A program made the position numbers and the translations under genes. Below are positions 38,567-49,000 of a stretch of 52,067 bases of DNA, piece after piece (position 1 is the stretch's first letter; each line of letters starts with the position of its first letter). Source of the DNA: an uncultured Acidobacteriia bacterium (lineage in GTDB: Bacteria > Acidobacteriota > Terriglobia > Bryobacterales > Bryobacteraceae); contig CAIXXM010000159.1 in the NCBI GenBank assembly GCA_903923395.1, forward strand, positions 1-52,067, written 5' to 3'. The notes beneath the pieces are model-generated. The model saw only the letters and a program-made list of their open reading frames with translations. It searched no databases and had not been told where the DNA came from.

Positions 38567-39829
38567 ATGAAATTGAGACTCGGTCTGGTGATATTGTGTG
38601 CGGCGTTTTCCTCGCAGGCGTTCGCGCAGAAGGTGATTGCCGTCAAACTGGCCAAGCTGTGGGACGGCGAAAAGGTCGTTGACCGGCCGCTGGTTCTCAT
38701 CGAAAAAGGCCGCGTCACGCGCGTGGAAGCAAACCAAACATCTATCCCGGCAGGAGCCGAGGTTGTCGACTGGTCGAAATACTACGGGCTCCCCGGACTG
38801 ATCGACGTCCACACCCACATGACCTATTACTGGGACCGCAAGAAGGGCACGCTGCCACGCGGTGCGCAACGCAGTGCGGCAGAGACGGTGTTCCTCGCGC
38901 AGGACAACGCGAAACGCACACTCGAAACGGGCGTGACCACGGTCCGCGACCTGGGCTCGTCGGATTACGCGGATATGGCGATGCGCAACCTGATCGCCAG
39001 CGGGGCAATGCTGGGTCCGCGCATGATCGTTTGCGGCTATGGACTTTCCACGATGCGGGTTTCCCGCCCCGGCATGCCCGAAACCACAGGCCCAGCCACA
39101 GCGGATACGCCCGATGAAGTGCGCAAAGCCGTCCGCCGCCAGCTGGCTTCCGGTGCCGATGTTATCAAAATGTACGGTTCTGTCGGTGGGTTTGAAAATG
39201 TCGGCACACAGCAGACCTTCACCTATGAAGAGATGAAGGCCGCGGTCGAGGTCACGCACACCATGGGCAAAAAGATCGCGATCCACTCCTATGGTCCTGA
39301 AGGCGGCCGCGACGCGGTGCGTGCCGGGGCGGATTCCCTCGAACACGCCGTCGGCCTGGATGACGAAACCCTTGCCCTGATGGCGAAGAACCGGATCTAC
39401 TACGTGCCGACCATCGACCACAACCGCTACTACGTGGACGCCGCCGGGGATTACCAGTTCAAACCCGGCTCCGTGCAAGGCTTGAAGGCCTATATCGAAC
39501 AGAACTTTGAGACTGCCAAGCGCGCCTTCCGGGCTGGGGTGCCTTTCGCCATGGGTTCCGATGCCGTCTATTCGATGTTTGGCCAGAACACACGGGAACT
39601 GGGATGGTTCGTTAAACTTGGCATGACCCCGGAACAGGCGCTCAAGACGGCGACGGTGGGTGCCGCCGACCTGCTCGGCATGAAGCAGGACATCGGACGC
39701 ATCGCCAAGGGATATTTCGCGGACCTGGTGGCGGTGGAGGGCGACCCGCTCAGCGACATCGATGTCGCCATCAACAAGGTCCGCCGGGTAATGAAAGAAG
39801 GGGTTCCGGTGTTCAGTTTGGAGAAATAG
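38567..39829 (+). CDS. Secreted amidohydrolase (imidazolonepropionase/prolidase-like)
   Basis: 420 residues. ATG at 38567 follows GAGGG; signal peptide to about residue 20 (CAAFSSQAFA). It has the binuclear metal site of the amidohydrolase superfamily: H82-T-H84 (DVHTHMTYYW), candidate carboxylated K201 (DVIKMYGS), H240 (AIHSYG), H260 (LEHAVG) and D332 (MGSDAVYS). Related secreted enzymes act on dipeptides such as Xaa-Pro or on cyclic amides. The typical sequence after HTH is altered (MTYYWDRKK), so the substrate is open. The gene is divergent from the methyltransferase and lies 72 bases before mreB. Confidence 0.9.
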   Translation: MKLRLGLVILCAAFSSQAFAQKVIAVKLAKLWDGEKVVDRPLVLIEKGRVTRVEANQTSIPAGAEVVDWSKYYGLPGLIDVHTHMTYYWDRKKGTLPRGAQRSAAETVFLAQDNAKRTLETGVTTVRDLGSSDYADMAMRNLIASGAMLGPRMIVCGYGLSTMRVSRPGMPETTGPATADTPDEVRKAVRRQLASGADVIKMYGSVGGFENVGTQQTFTYEEMKAAVEVTHTMGKKIAIHSYGPEGGRDAVRAGADSLEHAVGLDDETLALMAKNRIYYVPTIDHNRYYVDAAGDYQFKPGSVQGLKAYIEQNFETAKRAFRAGVPFAMGSDAVYSMFGQNTRELGWFVKLGMTPEQALKTATVGAADLLGMKQDIGRIAKGYFADLVAVEGDPLSDIDVAINKVRRVMKEGVPVFSLEK

Positions 39830-39901
39830 CTCCAAAACGCTGTGCTACGCTGGTTCTTTGTTCTCAAGTGGTTCCCCGCTTGTGCCTCCAGAATTATCCC
39901 C

Positions 39902-40927
39902 ATGAATCTCCGATCGCTGTTCAGTCTTTTTTCGTCCGATCTCGCTATCGACCTTGGTACCGCCAATACGCTTGTCTATGCCAAGGGCAAAGGCATTGTC
40001 GTCAATGAGCCCTCCATTGTGGCTCTCAACAAAAACACCGGAGACGTGGAGGCCGTGGGCAAAGAAGCCAAGGAAATGCTTGGCCGCACACCCGGCAATA
40101 TCGTCGCCATCAAACCAATGAAAGACGGCGTCATCGCGGACTTCAAAGTCACCGAGAAGATGCTGAATTACTTCATCCAGAAGGCGCACAACCGGAAGAT
40201 GCTGGTGCATCCCCGGATCGTCATCGGCGTCCCCAGCGAAATCACGCAGGTGGAAAAGCGCGCCGTCATGGACTCCGCCTACCGCGCCAAAGCGAGCGAA
40301 GTGCATCTGGTGGAACAGGCCATGGTGGCCGCGATCGGTGCCGGTCTGCCGATTACCGAACCCTCCGGCAACATGGTCGTCGATATCGGCGGCGGCACGA
40401 CGGACGTCGCGGTCATCTCCCTCTCGGGCATCGTGTACTCCCGGTCCGTGCGTGTCGCGGGCAATGAAATGGATGACGCGGTGATGCAGTTCCTGAAGCG
40501 GAAATACAACCTGCTCATCGGTGAACGGACGGCCGAGGCGATCAAGATGGAAATCGGTTCGGCCTTTCCGCTCGAACGCCCGCTGACCATGGAAATCAAG
40601 GGCCGCAACCTGATTGAAGGCGTACCCAAGACCATCACGGTGGATGACACCGAAATCCGGGAAGCACTCGCGGAATGTATCGCGACCATCGTCAATGCGA
40701 TTCGTGTGGCACTGGAGCGCACGCCGCCTGAACTTTCGGCTGACATCTCTGACCGCGGCATTGTGCTTACCGGCGGGGGTGCGTTGATCAAGAATCTCGA
40801 CGCGCGCATCCGTGAGGAAACGGGGTTGCCCGTGTCGATTGCCGATGACCCTCTGGCCTCGGTGGTGCTCGGCACCGGTCGTATGCTCAGTGACTTCAAG
40901 CTGCTCCGCAAGATTTCGATCGACTAA
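39902..40927 (+). CDS. mreB: Rod-shape-determining actin MreB
   Basis: 341 residues from the ATG at 39902; an upstream frame adds 20 unconserved residues and is rejected. Actin-family phosphate loops are intact: DLAIDLGTANTLVYAKGKG at the N-terminus, VVDIGGGTTDVAVISLSG in the middle and GIVLTGGGALIKNLD near the end. A short Phe/Leu-rich N-terminal segment (MNLRSLFSLFSS) fits the membrane-binding helix. MreB polymerises under the inner membrane and positions the elongation machinery. First gene of mreBCD. Confidence 0.98.
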   Translation: MNLRSLFSLFSSDLAIDLGTANTLVYAKGKGIVVNEPSIVALNKNTGDVEAVGKEAKEMLGRTPGNIVAIKPMKDGVIADFKVTEKMLNYFIQKAHNRKMLVHPRIVIGVPSEITQVEKRAVMDSAYRAKASEVHLVEQAMVAAIGAGLPITEPSGNMVVDIGGGTTDVAVISLSGIVYSRSVRVAGNEMDDAVMQFLKRKYNLLIGERTAEAIKMEIGSAFPLERPLTMEIKGRNLIEGVPKTITVDDTEIREALAECIATIVNAIRVALERTPPELSADISDRGIVLTGGGALIKNLDARIREETGLPVSIADDPLASVVLGTGRMLSDFKLLRKISID

Positions 40928-40954
40928 GCCGCCGTACCGGCCCGCTCTGACGCT

Positions 40955-41995
40955 ATGGAATCGCTACTCTACCGCTACCGCAACATCACCGTACTGCTCG
41001 TGGTGATCTTCGCACAGCTGGTGCTGCTGGCGTGGCAGGTCAAAAGTGATAACGATGTACCGCTCGTGCGGGTGTGGGCAATTACCGCTGTCACACCCGT
41101 GGCAAGCGCGATTGAGCGCGTCAGAGGCGGCACCACCGGGGCATTCTCCAGCTACTTTGAGCTGCGCGATGCGCGGGAACAGAGCCGCCGCCTACAGAGT
41201 GAAGTGAACCGCCTGAAGCTCGAAAACCAGTTCTACAAGAATGAACTGGCCGCCGCACAGCGTGTGGAGGCGATGGCCGGTTTTCGTACCCGCGTGCCTT
41301 CGAAGATGATTGGCGCCCGTATCATCGGGGCCACCACAGGGGCGGGCACAAAATCGGTATTGATTGACCGCGGCACTGCGTCCGGTGTTCGCAAAGGCAT
41401 GGCCGTCGTAACACCGGAAGGCATTGTGGGACGCGTGTTGGCTGTCTACCCGCTGGCCAGCCAGGTGTTGACCGTGACGGATCCGGGCTTCGCCGCCGGC
41501 GTGGAATCCCAAGTGAACCACATCCACGGCGTGCTGAAAGGTGCAGGCAATGGAGTGGCCAGGGTGGATTTCATTCCCACGGGCCAAAAGGTTTCTCCGG
41601 GTGAGGCGTTTTACACCTCCGGCGAAGACCGAATCTTTCCGAAGGGCCTGCTCGCCGGCAAAGTTACCAGCGTGAAGGAAGGACCTAACTTCCAGGAAGT
41701 CACCATGGCCGCGGCCGGCTTGCAATCCGCCCCCGAAGAGGTGCTGGTTGTACTCGACCCCGTGCATCAGGAGATCCCGGAAATTCAACCCCAGGATGGC
41801 CCTGTGTTCCTCGCCCCGGACGTGAAGACCGAAAAAGGGGAAGAGAGGCAGAATGCACCGGCGGAATCCACGCCTGATAAGCTCATGGATCAATACCGGC
41901 GCATCGGTGCCGCCCAGAATCACCAATACGGCGGTGGAGGGGCCGGTGCCCCGCCGCCCAACTTCAACAAGCAGACGGCACCGCCCAAACCCTGA
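40955..41995 (+). CDS. mreC: Rod-shape-determining protein MreC
   Basis: 346 residues: an N-terminal cytoplasmic bit, one membrane helix (about 8-28), a coiled coil (about 60-95) and the two-barrel periplasmic domain (about 115-275), including GARIIGATTGAGTKSVLIDRG and VRKGMAVVTPEGIVGRVL. The final 70 residues are Pro/Gln/Gly rich and probably disordered, longer than in enterobacterial MreC. It links MreB to the synthases. Twenty-seven bases after mreB; the stop shares its A with the mreD ATG (TGATG). Confidence 0.96.
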   Translation: MESLLYRYRNITVLLVVIFAQLVLLAWQVKSDNDVPLVRVWAITAVTPVASAIERVRGGTTGAFSSYFELRDAREQSRRLQSEVNRLKLENQFYKNELAAAQRVEAMAGFRTRVPSKMIGARIIGATTGAGTKSVLIDRGTASGVRKGMAVVTPEGIVGRVLAVYPLASQVLTVTDPGFAAGVESQVNHIHGVLKGAGNGVARVDFIPTGQKVSPGEAFYTSGEDRIFPKGLLAGKVTSVKEGPNFQEVTMAAAGLQSAPEEVLVVLDPVHQEIPEIQPQDGPVFLAPDVKTEKGEERQNAPAESTPDKLMDQYRRIGAAQNHQYGGGGAGAPPPNFNKQTAPPKP

Positions 41996-42537
41996 TGGAT
42001 TACAAGAGCCGCATTCTGGTTGACAGTGCCCGGCAAATCCGCCGCAGCATCTTCCCCTGGTGGGTCTTCCTCGCCGTTGTGCTTGGCGCGATGCTCATCC
42101 AGATCTATCTGCCGCTGTTCGAATCCCTGCGCTTTGTGGCCCGCATTGATCTGGCACTGCTCATGACGGTGTACTTCTCCATCATGCGCCGCAGTCAAAT
42201 CCGCGGCATGTTTATCGGGATGTCATTGGGCCTGGCACAGGACTCCTTTGCGCGCCATGGTTTTCCCATCGGTATGTATGGCATCTGCAAGACCCTGGTG
42301 GGCTATTTCTCTGCCTCTATTGGGATGCAATTCGACGTGGAACATGCACTGGTACGGTTCCTGCTTACCTATGTCTTTTATATGTTCCACCAGTTCCTCT
42401 ACTGGGTAATGCAGCGCGCGCTGCTCGACCAGGTGGTGGGCTTCGATCTCCAGACCGAGTTGATTCTCGGGGTTGTGAATGCCGCCGTCGGTGTGGCGAT
42501 TTATCACTTCCTCGATAAACTCCGCCAGCACGACTAG
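41995..42537 (+). CDS. mreD: Rod-shape-determining protein MreD
   Basis: 180 residues with five to six membrane helices, overlapping mreC by one base. The sequence MYGICKTLVGYFSASIGMQFD resembles the conserved centre of MreD. It completes the mreBCD trio. Unlike many genomes, no penicillin-binding protein 2 (mrdA) or rodA gene follows; instead the convergent Oar gene begins 89 bases away after the structured repeat. Confidence 0.9.
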   Translation: MDYKSRILVDSARQIRRSIFPWWVFLAVVLGAMLIQIYLPLFESLRFVARIDLALLMTVYFSIMRRSQIRGMFIGMSLGLAQDSFARHGFPIGMYGICKTLVGYFSASIGMQFDVEHALVRFLLTYVFYMFHQFLYWVMQRALLDQVVGFDLQTELILGVVNAAVGVAIYHFLDKLRQHD

Positions 42538-42539
42538 AG

Positions 42540-42617
42540 TCAAAAGCGCACAGGCCGCCGCTCGCAAACTCGAGCAGCAACCGCAGCGTTCCGGCGGCCC
42601 GAAGTCGTCCGTTGTGC
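42540..42617. repeat. Short intergenic repeat, copy 2 (partner at 9867-9949), forming a long hairpin
   Basis: Shares 24 of 26 bases at its left end and an 11-mer at its right end with 9867-9949. Here GGCCGCCG (42553-42560) and CGGCGGCC (42592-42599) form an outer stem and CTCG/CGAG (42561-42564, 42571-42574) an inner one. It lies between the converging mreD and Oar stops and might act as a transcription barrier, though there is no T-run. Confidence 0.4.
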
Positions 42618-42626
42618 AGCGGTTCC

Positions 42627-45600
42627 TCAAAAGTTCAGCCGCATTGAGACCTGCATTGTGCGCGGATCCGTGGTACCGCTGACAGCACCCCAGTTTGCGG
42701 TATTACTCACAATCGCACCGTTCACGGTCTTGACGCCGTTGAAGCTGCCCGTGGTGATGGAAGACACCGACAGGTGATTGGCAACGTTATACATCTCAAA
42801 CCGCACATCCAGCTTCCAGCGTTCGCGCAAGTAATATGACTTCACAAGCGATGCATTCGTATTGATCCAGCGCGGCAGATAGATGTTATAGGCACCCAGA
42901 TTTCCGAAAGTGGCAAGCGCGGGCACCGCGAAAGCCTGCGGGTTCAGAATCTGCGACCCGCCCACGCCGCCGCCTGAGTAGGGGTCGCCCACGAGATTGG
43001 GACGCTGGCCGCCATCGCCGGTACCTGCCTGGTCGGCCGAAATCGTAATATTCACGGGCAAACCGCTCTGCACCTGCGCCACACCATTAACCTGCCAGCC
43101 GCCGAACATCTGCTTATACCAGCGTCCACCGCCCAGCCAGAATGGCAAAGGATAGACCCAGCTGCCGCTGAAGATCTTCTTGCGGTTATAACTGGAATTG
43201 CCCCAGTCCCCGCGCAGGTTGTAACTATCTTCGGGCTGATACGCGAAATTATTCGCATCCGTTCTTCCGGAAGACCATGTGAAGGAAGCATTCAGGATGC
43301 CGACACCGCGGAACTGTTTTCGGAACTGGCTCTGCAATGAGTTGTAGACGAAATTCGCGCCGGTGTTATATTCCTGAATCGTGCCGTAGCCCAAATACGG
43401 CCGCAGCGAGTTTGTATTCGCCAGCGTCGTGGTGGAGCCTGGCACATAGGATTTCTTTCCCCGCCCCAGCGGTAACTGGTTGATGTCCTGCAGGTAAGAG
43501 AGATTTGCGGCCGTGGAGCCGACATAGGTCAGCGTGAGGATCATGTTATGCGCCAGCTTCCGCTGCAACCCCATGCTGTAAGTCATGGTCCGGGGAACCT
43601 TCATATCAAGGTAGTGGGAATTGCTGATCGTCTGCACGGATACCGGGCCCGTTGCCGCTGCACCCGGGCTCTCCACGCTTCCATTCAAAACGGAAGCAGA
43701 GGGGTTGAACGGAGTATTGTTGATCCCGCCAAAGATGAAATTCCCCTGCACGCGTTCATAAGCCACACCGTAGCCGCCGCGCAGCACAGTAGTCTGGTCA
43801 CCGAGCACATCCAGAGCGAAGCCCAGACGCGGCGCGAAATTGCCCCACCGCGTGTACGCACCGCCCAGCGGCAAGTTATGAAACAACGCTTGCACCGCGG
43901 GTTCGCCATACTGCGCCACCCTGCCTTTCGCCGCATCTGGAAAGCCACTCCCCGGAATCACCAAGCCGTTGTAAGGGTAAAGCGAAGAAATAATCGCTCC
44001 GGTACTGGAGTTCACCGTTGCCGCCTGCGCTGGGTTGAAATACTGCGGCAGGAACTGAACGGTATTATTCAAAGCACTGTACTGTGGCTGCATGTAAGAC
44101 CAGCGGAGCCCCAGATTCACGGTCAAGCGGCGGGAGACACGCCAGTCATCCTGCACATAGGGCTCGACCTGCGTGAAGCGGTACCAGCCCTGCCGCGCGC
44201 TGTGGTATTCGGTGTAAGTGTAGAAGTTTCCCAGCAGCGCATCAGCAAGTGCCTGGCCGGAACTTGGCGTCCGCGCCGTATTGAAAGCGAACTGGCCGTT
44301 AATCGCCGGAGGATTATCCTGATTCTTCCGGCTCCGCATAAACAGGAAGCCGGCCTTCAGCGTATGGTTCCCGATGATCTTCGTCAACCCATCCTTCACG
44401 TCAAAGATCCGGTTGTAGTTATTGAAATTCAACGGAGTCACTGACAGCGTGGTAAATCCGCTCACGGCTACCTGTGGGATATCCGGAGAAGCATTGTAGA
44501 TCGAAGGCAGTGTGATCCCGAGCCCCTGCCGTGTAATACTGCTCAGGAACAGTGGATTCGCGAAGACATCGCTCTGCTGCGCAATGATATTCCCCGTGAA
44601 GGTGAACTGCGCCACATTGATCAGTGTGGGACTAAACACATGGTTCCACTGGACCGAATCATTCACACCGGGGTTATAACGGAAGTTCTCCACCAGATTC
44701 GTGGTGTTCTGCAGCACCTTGTACATATCATGCGCATAGTGCACGCTGATCTGGTTATTGGCATCCAGGTTATAGTCGAGCTTCAGAATCTCCTCGTGGA
44801 AGTTCGTGGGCGTTGTCTGGTTGAACACAAAGCTGTTGGCCCCCAGGTTGGGATTCGGGAAGATATTCACCAGCTTCTGCATATTCGGGTCGATCACGCT
44901 GGCAGGCAGTATGTTGCCTGGATACGCGACGCCCGTGGAAGGGCTCTTGATTGTCGCAGTACCGAAGTTGCCCGTCTTCTGCACGGCAGTGGGTACAGTC
45001 CACGTTGTGCCCGCGCCCTGCCGCAGGAACTTCAAATCCGAACTATAGAAGAAGAATAACTTGTCCTTCTGCCGGTTGAAGGGCACCTTCGGCAGCAACA
45101 CCGGGCCACCGATGTTCCCCCCGAAGTTATTCCAGCGCAGCCTCGGCTTGCCCACCACGGCGGAGTTATATGTCGATGCCGCCAGCTGGTCATTGCGCCA
45201 GTACTCATACAGACGCCCGTGGATGTTCTTCGTTCCACTGCGGACGGCAATGTTCACGACCGCGCCGGAACTGGTCCCGGACTCCGCACTGTAGTTACTT
45301 GTCAGGACACGGAACTCGCCAATCGCATCGGGATTGATATTGACAAAGTTGTTCCCGCCACCGCCGTTGTCCTTGTTGTCCGCGCCGTCGATATTCCAGG
45401 AAATCGTGTCCGGACGCCCGCCATTGATCGATTGTCCGCTGTTATTGACACCGGCACCGGGAGCGAGTGCAAACCCCGTGGCGTAGGTCGTAGAAACACC
45501 GGGCAGCATCGCCAGCAATTCGGTGAAGTTGCGTCCGTTCAGTTGCATTTCACCGGCCTGTTCTCCGGTGACGGTGAAGCCCAAATCCCCGTTGGCCAAT

Positions 45601-45974
45601 TCCACCACGGCGACGTCGGCTTCAATGTTGACCGTATCCGCCTGCGAACCCACCTGCATTTTGCAGTTGACTTCGATACTGACGTCCGTCGTCAGCGGAT
45701 TGTCCTTGATGATCTCTTTCTTGAAGCCCGGCGCTTCACAAGTGACGCGGTACCGTCCCGGCGGAAGCTCCGGCAAGTTATAGGCGCCGGACTCATTCGT
45801 TTTCGCCGTCCGCTGCAGACCGTTATCTTGATCGTAGACCGTAACGCTGGCATTCACCACCGCCGCGCCAGTGGGATCAGTCACCTGGCCCGAGATCTTC
45901 TGGTTCAAAGTGGATTGCGCAAACGCAGTGGTGCACAAAGAGATCGCAAACGTTGCGACGAAAGCACGGAACAT
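42627..45974 (-). CDS. Oar-type TonB-dependent receptor, tandem copy A
   Basis: 1115 residues from the ATG at 45972-45974, nine bases after GAGGGAG. Signal peptide to about 20 (FVATFAISLCTTAFAQ), carboxypeptidase-regulatory-like domain about 22-100 (KISGQVTDPTGAAVVNASVT), plug about 115-250 (QLNGRNFTELLAMLPGVSTT), then the barrel ending MRLNF. The protein is nearly the same as copy B at 46053 over most of its length, both in domain order and in long identical runs, and differs mainly in the first third of the barrel, the plug loop after VSTTY, and the signal peptide. The ligand is unknown. It lies downstream of copy B with 78 bases between. Confidence 0.93.
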   Translation of the reverse strand: MFRAFVATFAISLCTTAFAQSTLNQKISGQVTDPTGAAVVNASVTVYDQDNGLQRTAKTNESGAYNLPELPPGRYRVTCEAPGFKKEIIKDNPLTTDVSIEVNCKMQVGSQADTVNIEADVAVVELANGDLGFTVTGEQAGEMQLNGRNFTELLAMLPGVSTTYATGFALAPGAGVNNSGQSINGGRPDTISWNIDGADNKDNGGGGNNFVNINPDAIGEFRVLTSNYSAESGTSSGAVVNIAVRSGTKNIHGRLYEYWRNDQLAASTYNSAVVGKPRLRWNNFGGNIGGPVLLPKVPFNRQKDKLFFFYSSDLKFLRQGAGTTWTVPTAVQKTGNFGTATIKSPSTGVAYPGNILPASVIDPNMQKLVNIFPNPNLGANSFVFNQTTPTNFHEEILKLDYNLDANNQISVHYAHDMYKVLQNTTNLVENFRYNPGVNDSVQWNHVFSPTLINVAQFTFTGNIIAQQSDVFANPLFLSSITRQGLGITLPSIYNASPDIPQVAVSGFTTLSVTPLNFNNYNRIFDVKDGLTKIIGNHTLKAGFLFMRSRKNQDNPPAINGQFAFNTARTPSSGQALADALLGNFYTYTEYHSARQGWYRFTQVEPYVQDDWRVSRRLTVNLGLRWSYMQPQYSALNNTVQFLPQYFNPAQAATVNSSTGAIISSLYPYNGLVIPGSGFPDAAKGRVAQYGEPAVQALFHNLPLGGAYTRWGNFAPRLGFALDVLGDQTTVLRGGYGVAYERVQGNFIFGGINNTPFNPSASVLNGSVESPGAAATGPVSVQTISNSHYLDMKVPRTMTYSMGLQRKLAHNMILTLTYVGSTAANLSYLQDINQLPLGRGKKSYVPGSTTTLANTNSLRPYLGYGTIQEYNTGANFVYNSLQSQFRKQFRGVGILNASFTWSSGRTDANNFAYQPEDSYNLRGDWGNSSYNRKKIFSGSWVYPLPFWLGGGRWYKQMFGGWQVNGVAQVQSGLPVNITISADQAGTGDGGQRPNLVGDPYSGGGVGGSQILNPQAFAVPALATFGNLGAYNIYLPRWINTNASLVKSYYLRERWKLDVRFEMYNVANHLSVSSITTGSFNGVKTVNGAIVSNTANWGAVSGTTDPRTMQVSMRLNF

Positions 45975-46052
45975 GGAACGAAACTCCCTCAGGACTCCCG
46001 GCAAACAACCGGATGAGTAGTAAAGTCTATCACATGTCCCGTGCTCACATCA

Positions 46053-49000
46053 TCAGAAGTTCAGCCGCATGGACATCTGCATGGTACGCGGATCTGTGGT
46101 CCCGCTGGTGGCACCCCAGTTCGCGGTATTGCTCACCTGCACGCCATTCACGGTCTTCAAGCCATTGAAGCTGCCGGTGTTGATGGCAGAGACAGAAAGA
46201 TGGTTCGCCAGGTTGTACATTTCAAACCGCACATCGAGCTTCCAGCGCTCCCGGAAGTAATAAGACTTCACGAGAGAGGCATTAGTATTAATCCAGCGCG
46301 GAAGGTAGATGTTGAACGCCCCGAGGTTGCCGAACGTGCCGAGCGGTGCAACCGCAAACGCCTGTGGATTCAGGATCTGCGAGCCCCCGACGCCGCCGCC
46401 GGAATATGGATCGCCAATCACATTCGGACGTTGATTGCCGTCACCGGTCCCGGCCTGATCCGGCGAGATGGTAATGTTCACAGGCAAACCGCTCTGTATC
46501 TGCGCCACACCATTGATCTGCCAGCCGCCAAACGCCTGCTTGTACCAGCGTCCGCCTCCGAGCCAGAATGGCAGGGGATACACCCAGCTGCCGGTGAAGA
46601 TCTTCTTGCGGTTGTAATTGGAGTTGCCCCAATCCGCCTTCAAGTTGTAACTGTCCTGCGGCTGGTAGTTATAAGAATTGGCGTCAGTACGGGCCGAAGA
46701 CCAGGTGAATGCCGCACTCAGGATGCCCGCGCCGCGAAACTGCTTGCGGAACTGGCTCTGCAGCGAGTTATAGACGAAGTTGGCGCCGGTCGTATATTCC
46801 TGGATCGTTGCATACCCCAAATAGGGGCGCAGTGAATTTGTGTTCGCCAGAGTCGTTGTGGAACCGGGCACATAAGAATGTTTGCCCAGGCCCATGGGCA
46901 GCTGATTGATATCCGCGAGATACGAAAGATTCGCAGCCGTGGAGCCCACATACGTCAGCGTCAGCATCATGTTATGCGCGAGCTTCCGCTGCAAGCCAAT
47001 GCTGTACGTCATGGTCCGCGGGTCCTTCATATCCAGGTAATGAGAGTTGCTGATGGTCTGCACACCCGCGGCACTCGCCACTGCACCATTGGGATTCTCC
47101 ACATTCCCGTTCAACACAGAGGCGGAGGGGTTGAACGGCGTATTGTTGATGGCGCTGAAGATGAAGTTACCCTGCACGCGTTCATACGCCATGCCATAAC
47201 CGCCGCGCAACACCGTCGTTTGATCGCCCAGAAGGTCAAAAGCAAAGCCGATACGGGGCGCGAAGTTACCCCACCGTGTGTTGGCTCCGCCCAAAGGCAG
47301 ATTGTGGAACAGGGCCTGTACCGCAGGGTCGCCGTACTGCTGCACACGGCCTTTCGCCGCATCCGGGAAGCCAGCGCCCGGAATCACCAAGCCGTTATAC
47401 GGATTCGGCAGTGAGATGATGGCACCGGTGGAAGGGTTGATGGTTGCCGCCTGTGCCGGATTGAAGTACTGCGGCAGGAACTGCACGGTGTTATTCAGCG
47501 CGCTGTACTGCGGCTGCATATAGGACCAGCGCATGCCGAAGTTCACGGTAAGACGGTTCGTGGCACGCCAGTCGTCCTGAATATAAGGCTCCACCTGCGT
47601 GAAACGGTACCAGCCCTGGCGCGTGCTTTGGTATTCCGAATAAGTATAGAAATCCCCCAGCAAGGCATCGCCCAAGGCCTGGCCGCTGGTCGGTGTGCGG
47701 GCGGTGTTAAAGGCGAACTGGCCATTGATCGCAGGCGGATTATCCTGATTCTTCCGGCTCCGCATGAAAAGGATGCCCATCTTGAGGCTGTGGTTGCCGA
47801 TGATCTTCGTCAGATTATCTTTGAGATCGAAAATCCGGTTGTAATTATTAAAAGCAAGTGGCGTCACGGAGAGCGTGGTAAAGCCGCTGACCGCGATCTG
47901 GGGAATATCAGGGGATGCGTTGTAAATAGTGGGCAGCGTGATGCCGAAGCCCTGCCGGGTAATGCTGTTGATGAAAGTCGGGTTCGGGATTACGTCCTGC
48001 TGCTCGATAATCACATTGCCCGTGTAAGTGAACTGCGCCACATTGATCAAAGTGGGGCTGAAGACATGGTTCCACTGGATGGAGCTGTTCAGACCAGGCA
48101 GTTGCCGGTAATACTCGATCAGGTTCGTCGTGTTTTCCAGCTGTCTGTACTTATCATGCGCCCAATGGAAGCTGATTTGATTCTTCTCGTTCAGGTTGTA
48201 ATCGAGCTTGACGATTTCCTGGTGCACATTCGTCGGCGTGGTTTCGTTGAAAACAAAGCTCGCGGTGCCGAGATTTGGGTCCGGGTAAATGTTCACCAAC
48301 TTTTGCATATTCGGATCAATCACGCTCTTCGGGATCGTGAAGTTCGGATAAGCGACGCCGGTCACCGGGTCTTTCACGGTGGAAGTGAAGACACCGGAGC
48401 GTTGCGCCGCGGTCGGCACGGTCCAGGTGGTCGCCGCGCCCTGCCGCAGATACTTCAGGTCTTCGCTGAAGAAGAAGAACAGCTTGTCCTTCTGCCGGTT
48501 GAACGGCACTTTGGGCAGCAACACAGGGCCACCGATGTTGCCGCCGAAGTTATTCCAGCGCAGTTTCGGCTTGCCGACCGTCGCCGCGTTGTAAGTTGTA
48601 GCTGCGAGGTGGTCATTGCGCCAGTATTCATAAAGCTTCCCGTGAATATTCTTCGTGCCGCTGCGGATCGCGATATTTACCACTGCACCCGAACTGGTGC
48701 CGGATTCCGCGCTGAAGTTACTCGTCAGAACACGGAACTCGCCGATGGCATCCGGATTGATATTGACGAAGTTATTCCCGCCGCCGCCGTTGTCCTTGTT
48801 ATCCGCCCCATCCACATTCCAGGACGTGGTATCCGTACGGCCGCCATTGATCGACTGGCCGCTGTTGTTGACACCATAACCACCGAATAGGCCGAAACCG
48901 GAAGAGTAAGTGGTTGAGACACCGGGCAGCAGTGCCAGGAGTTCCGGGAAGTTCCGTCCGTTGAGCTGCAGTTCGCTGGCCTGTTCGCCGGTCACCGTAA

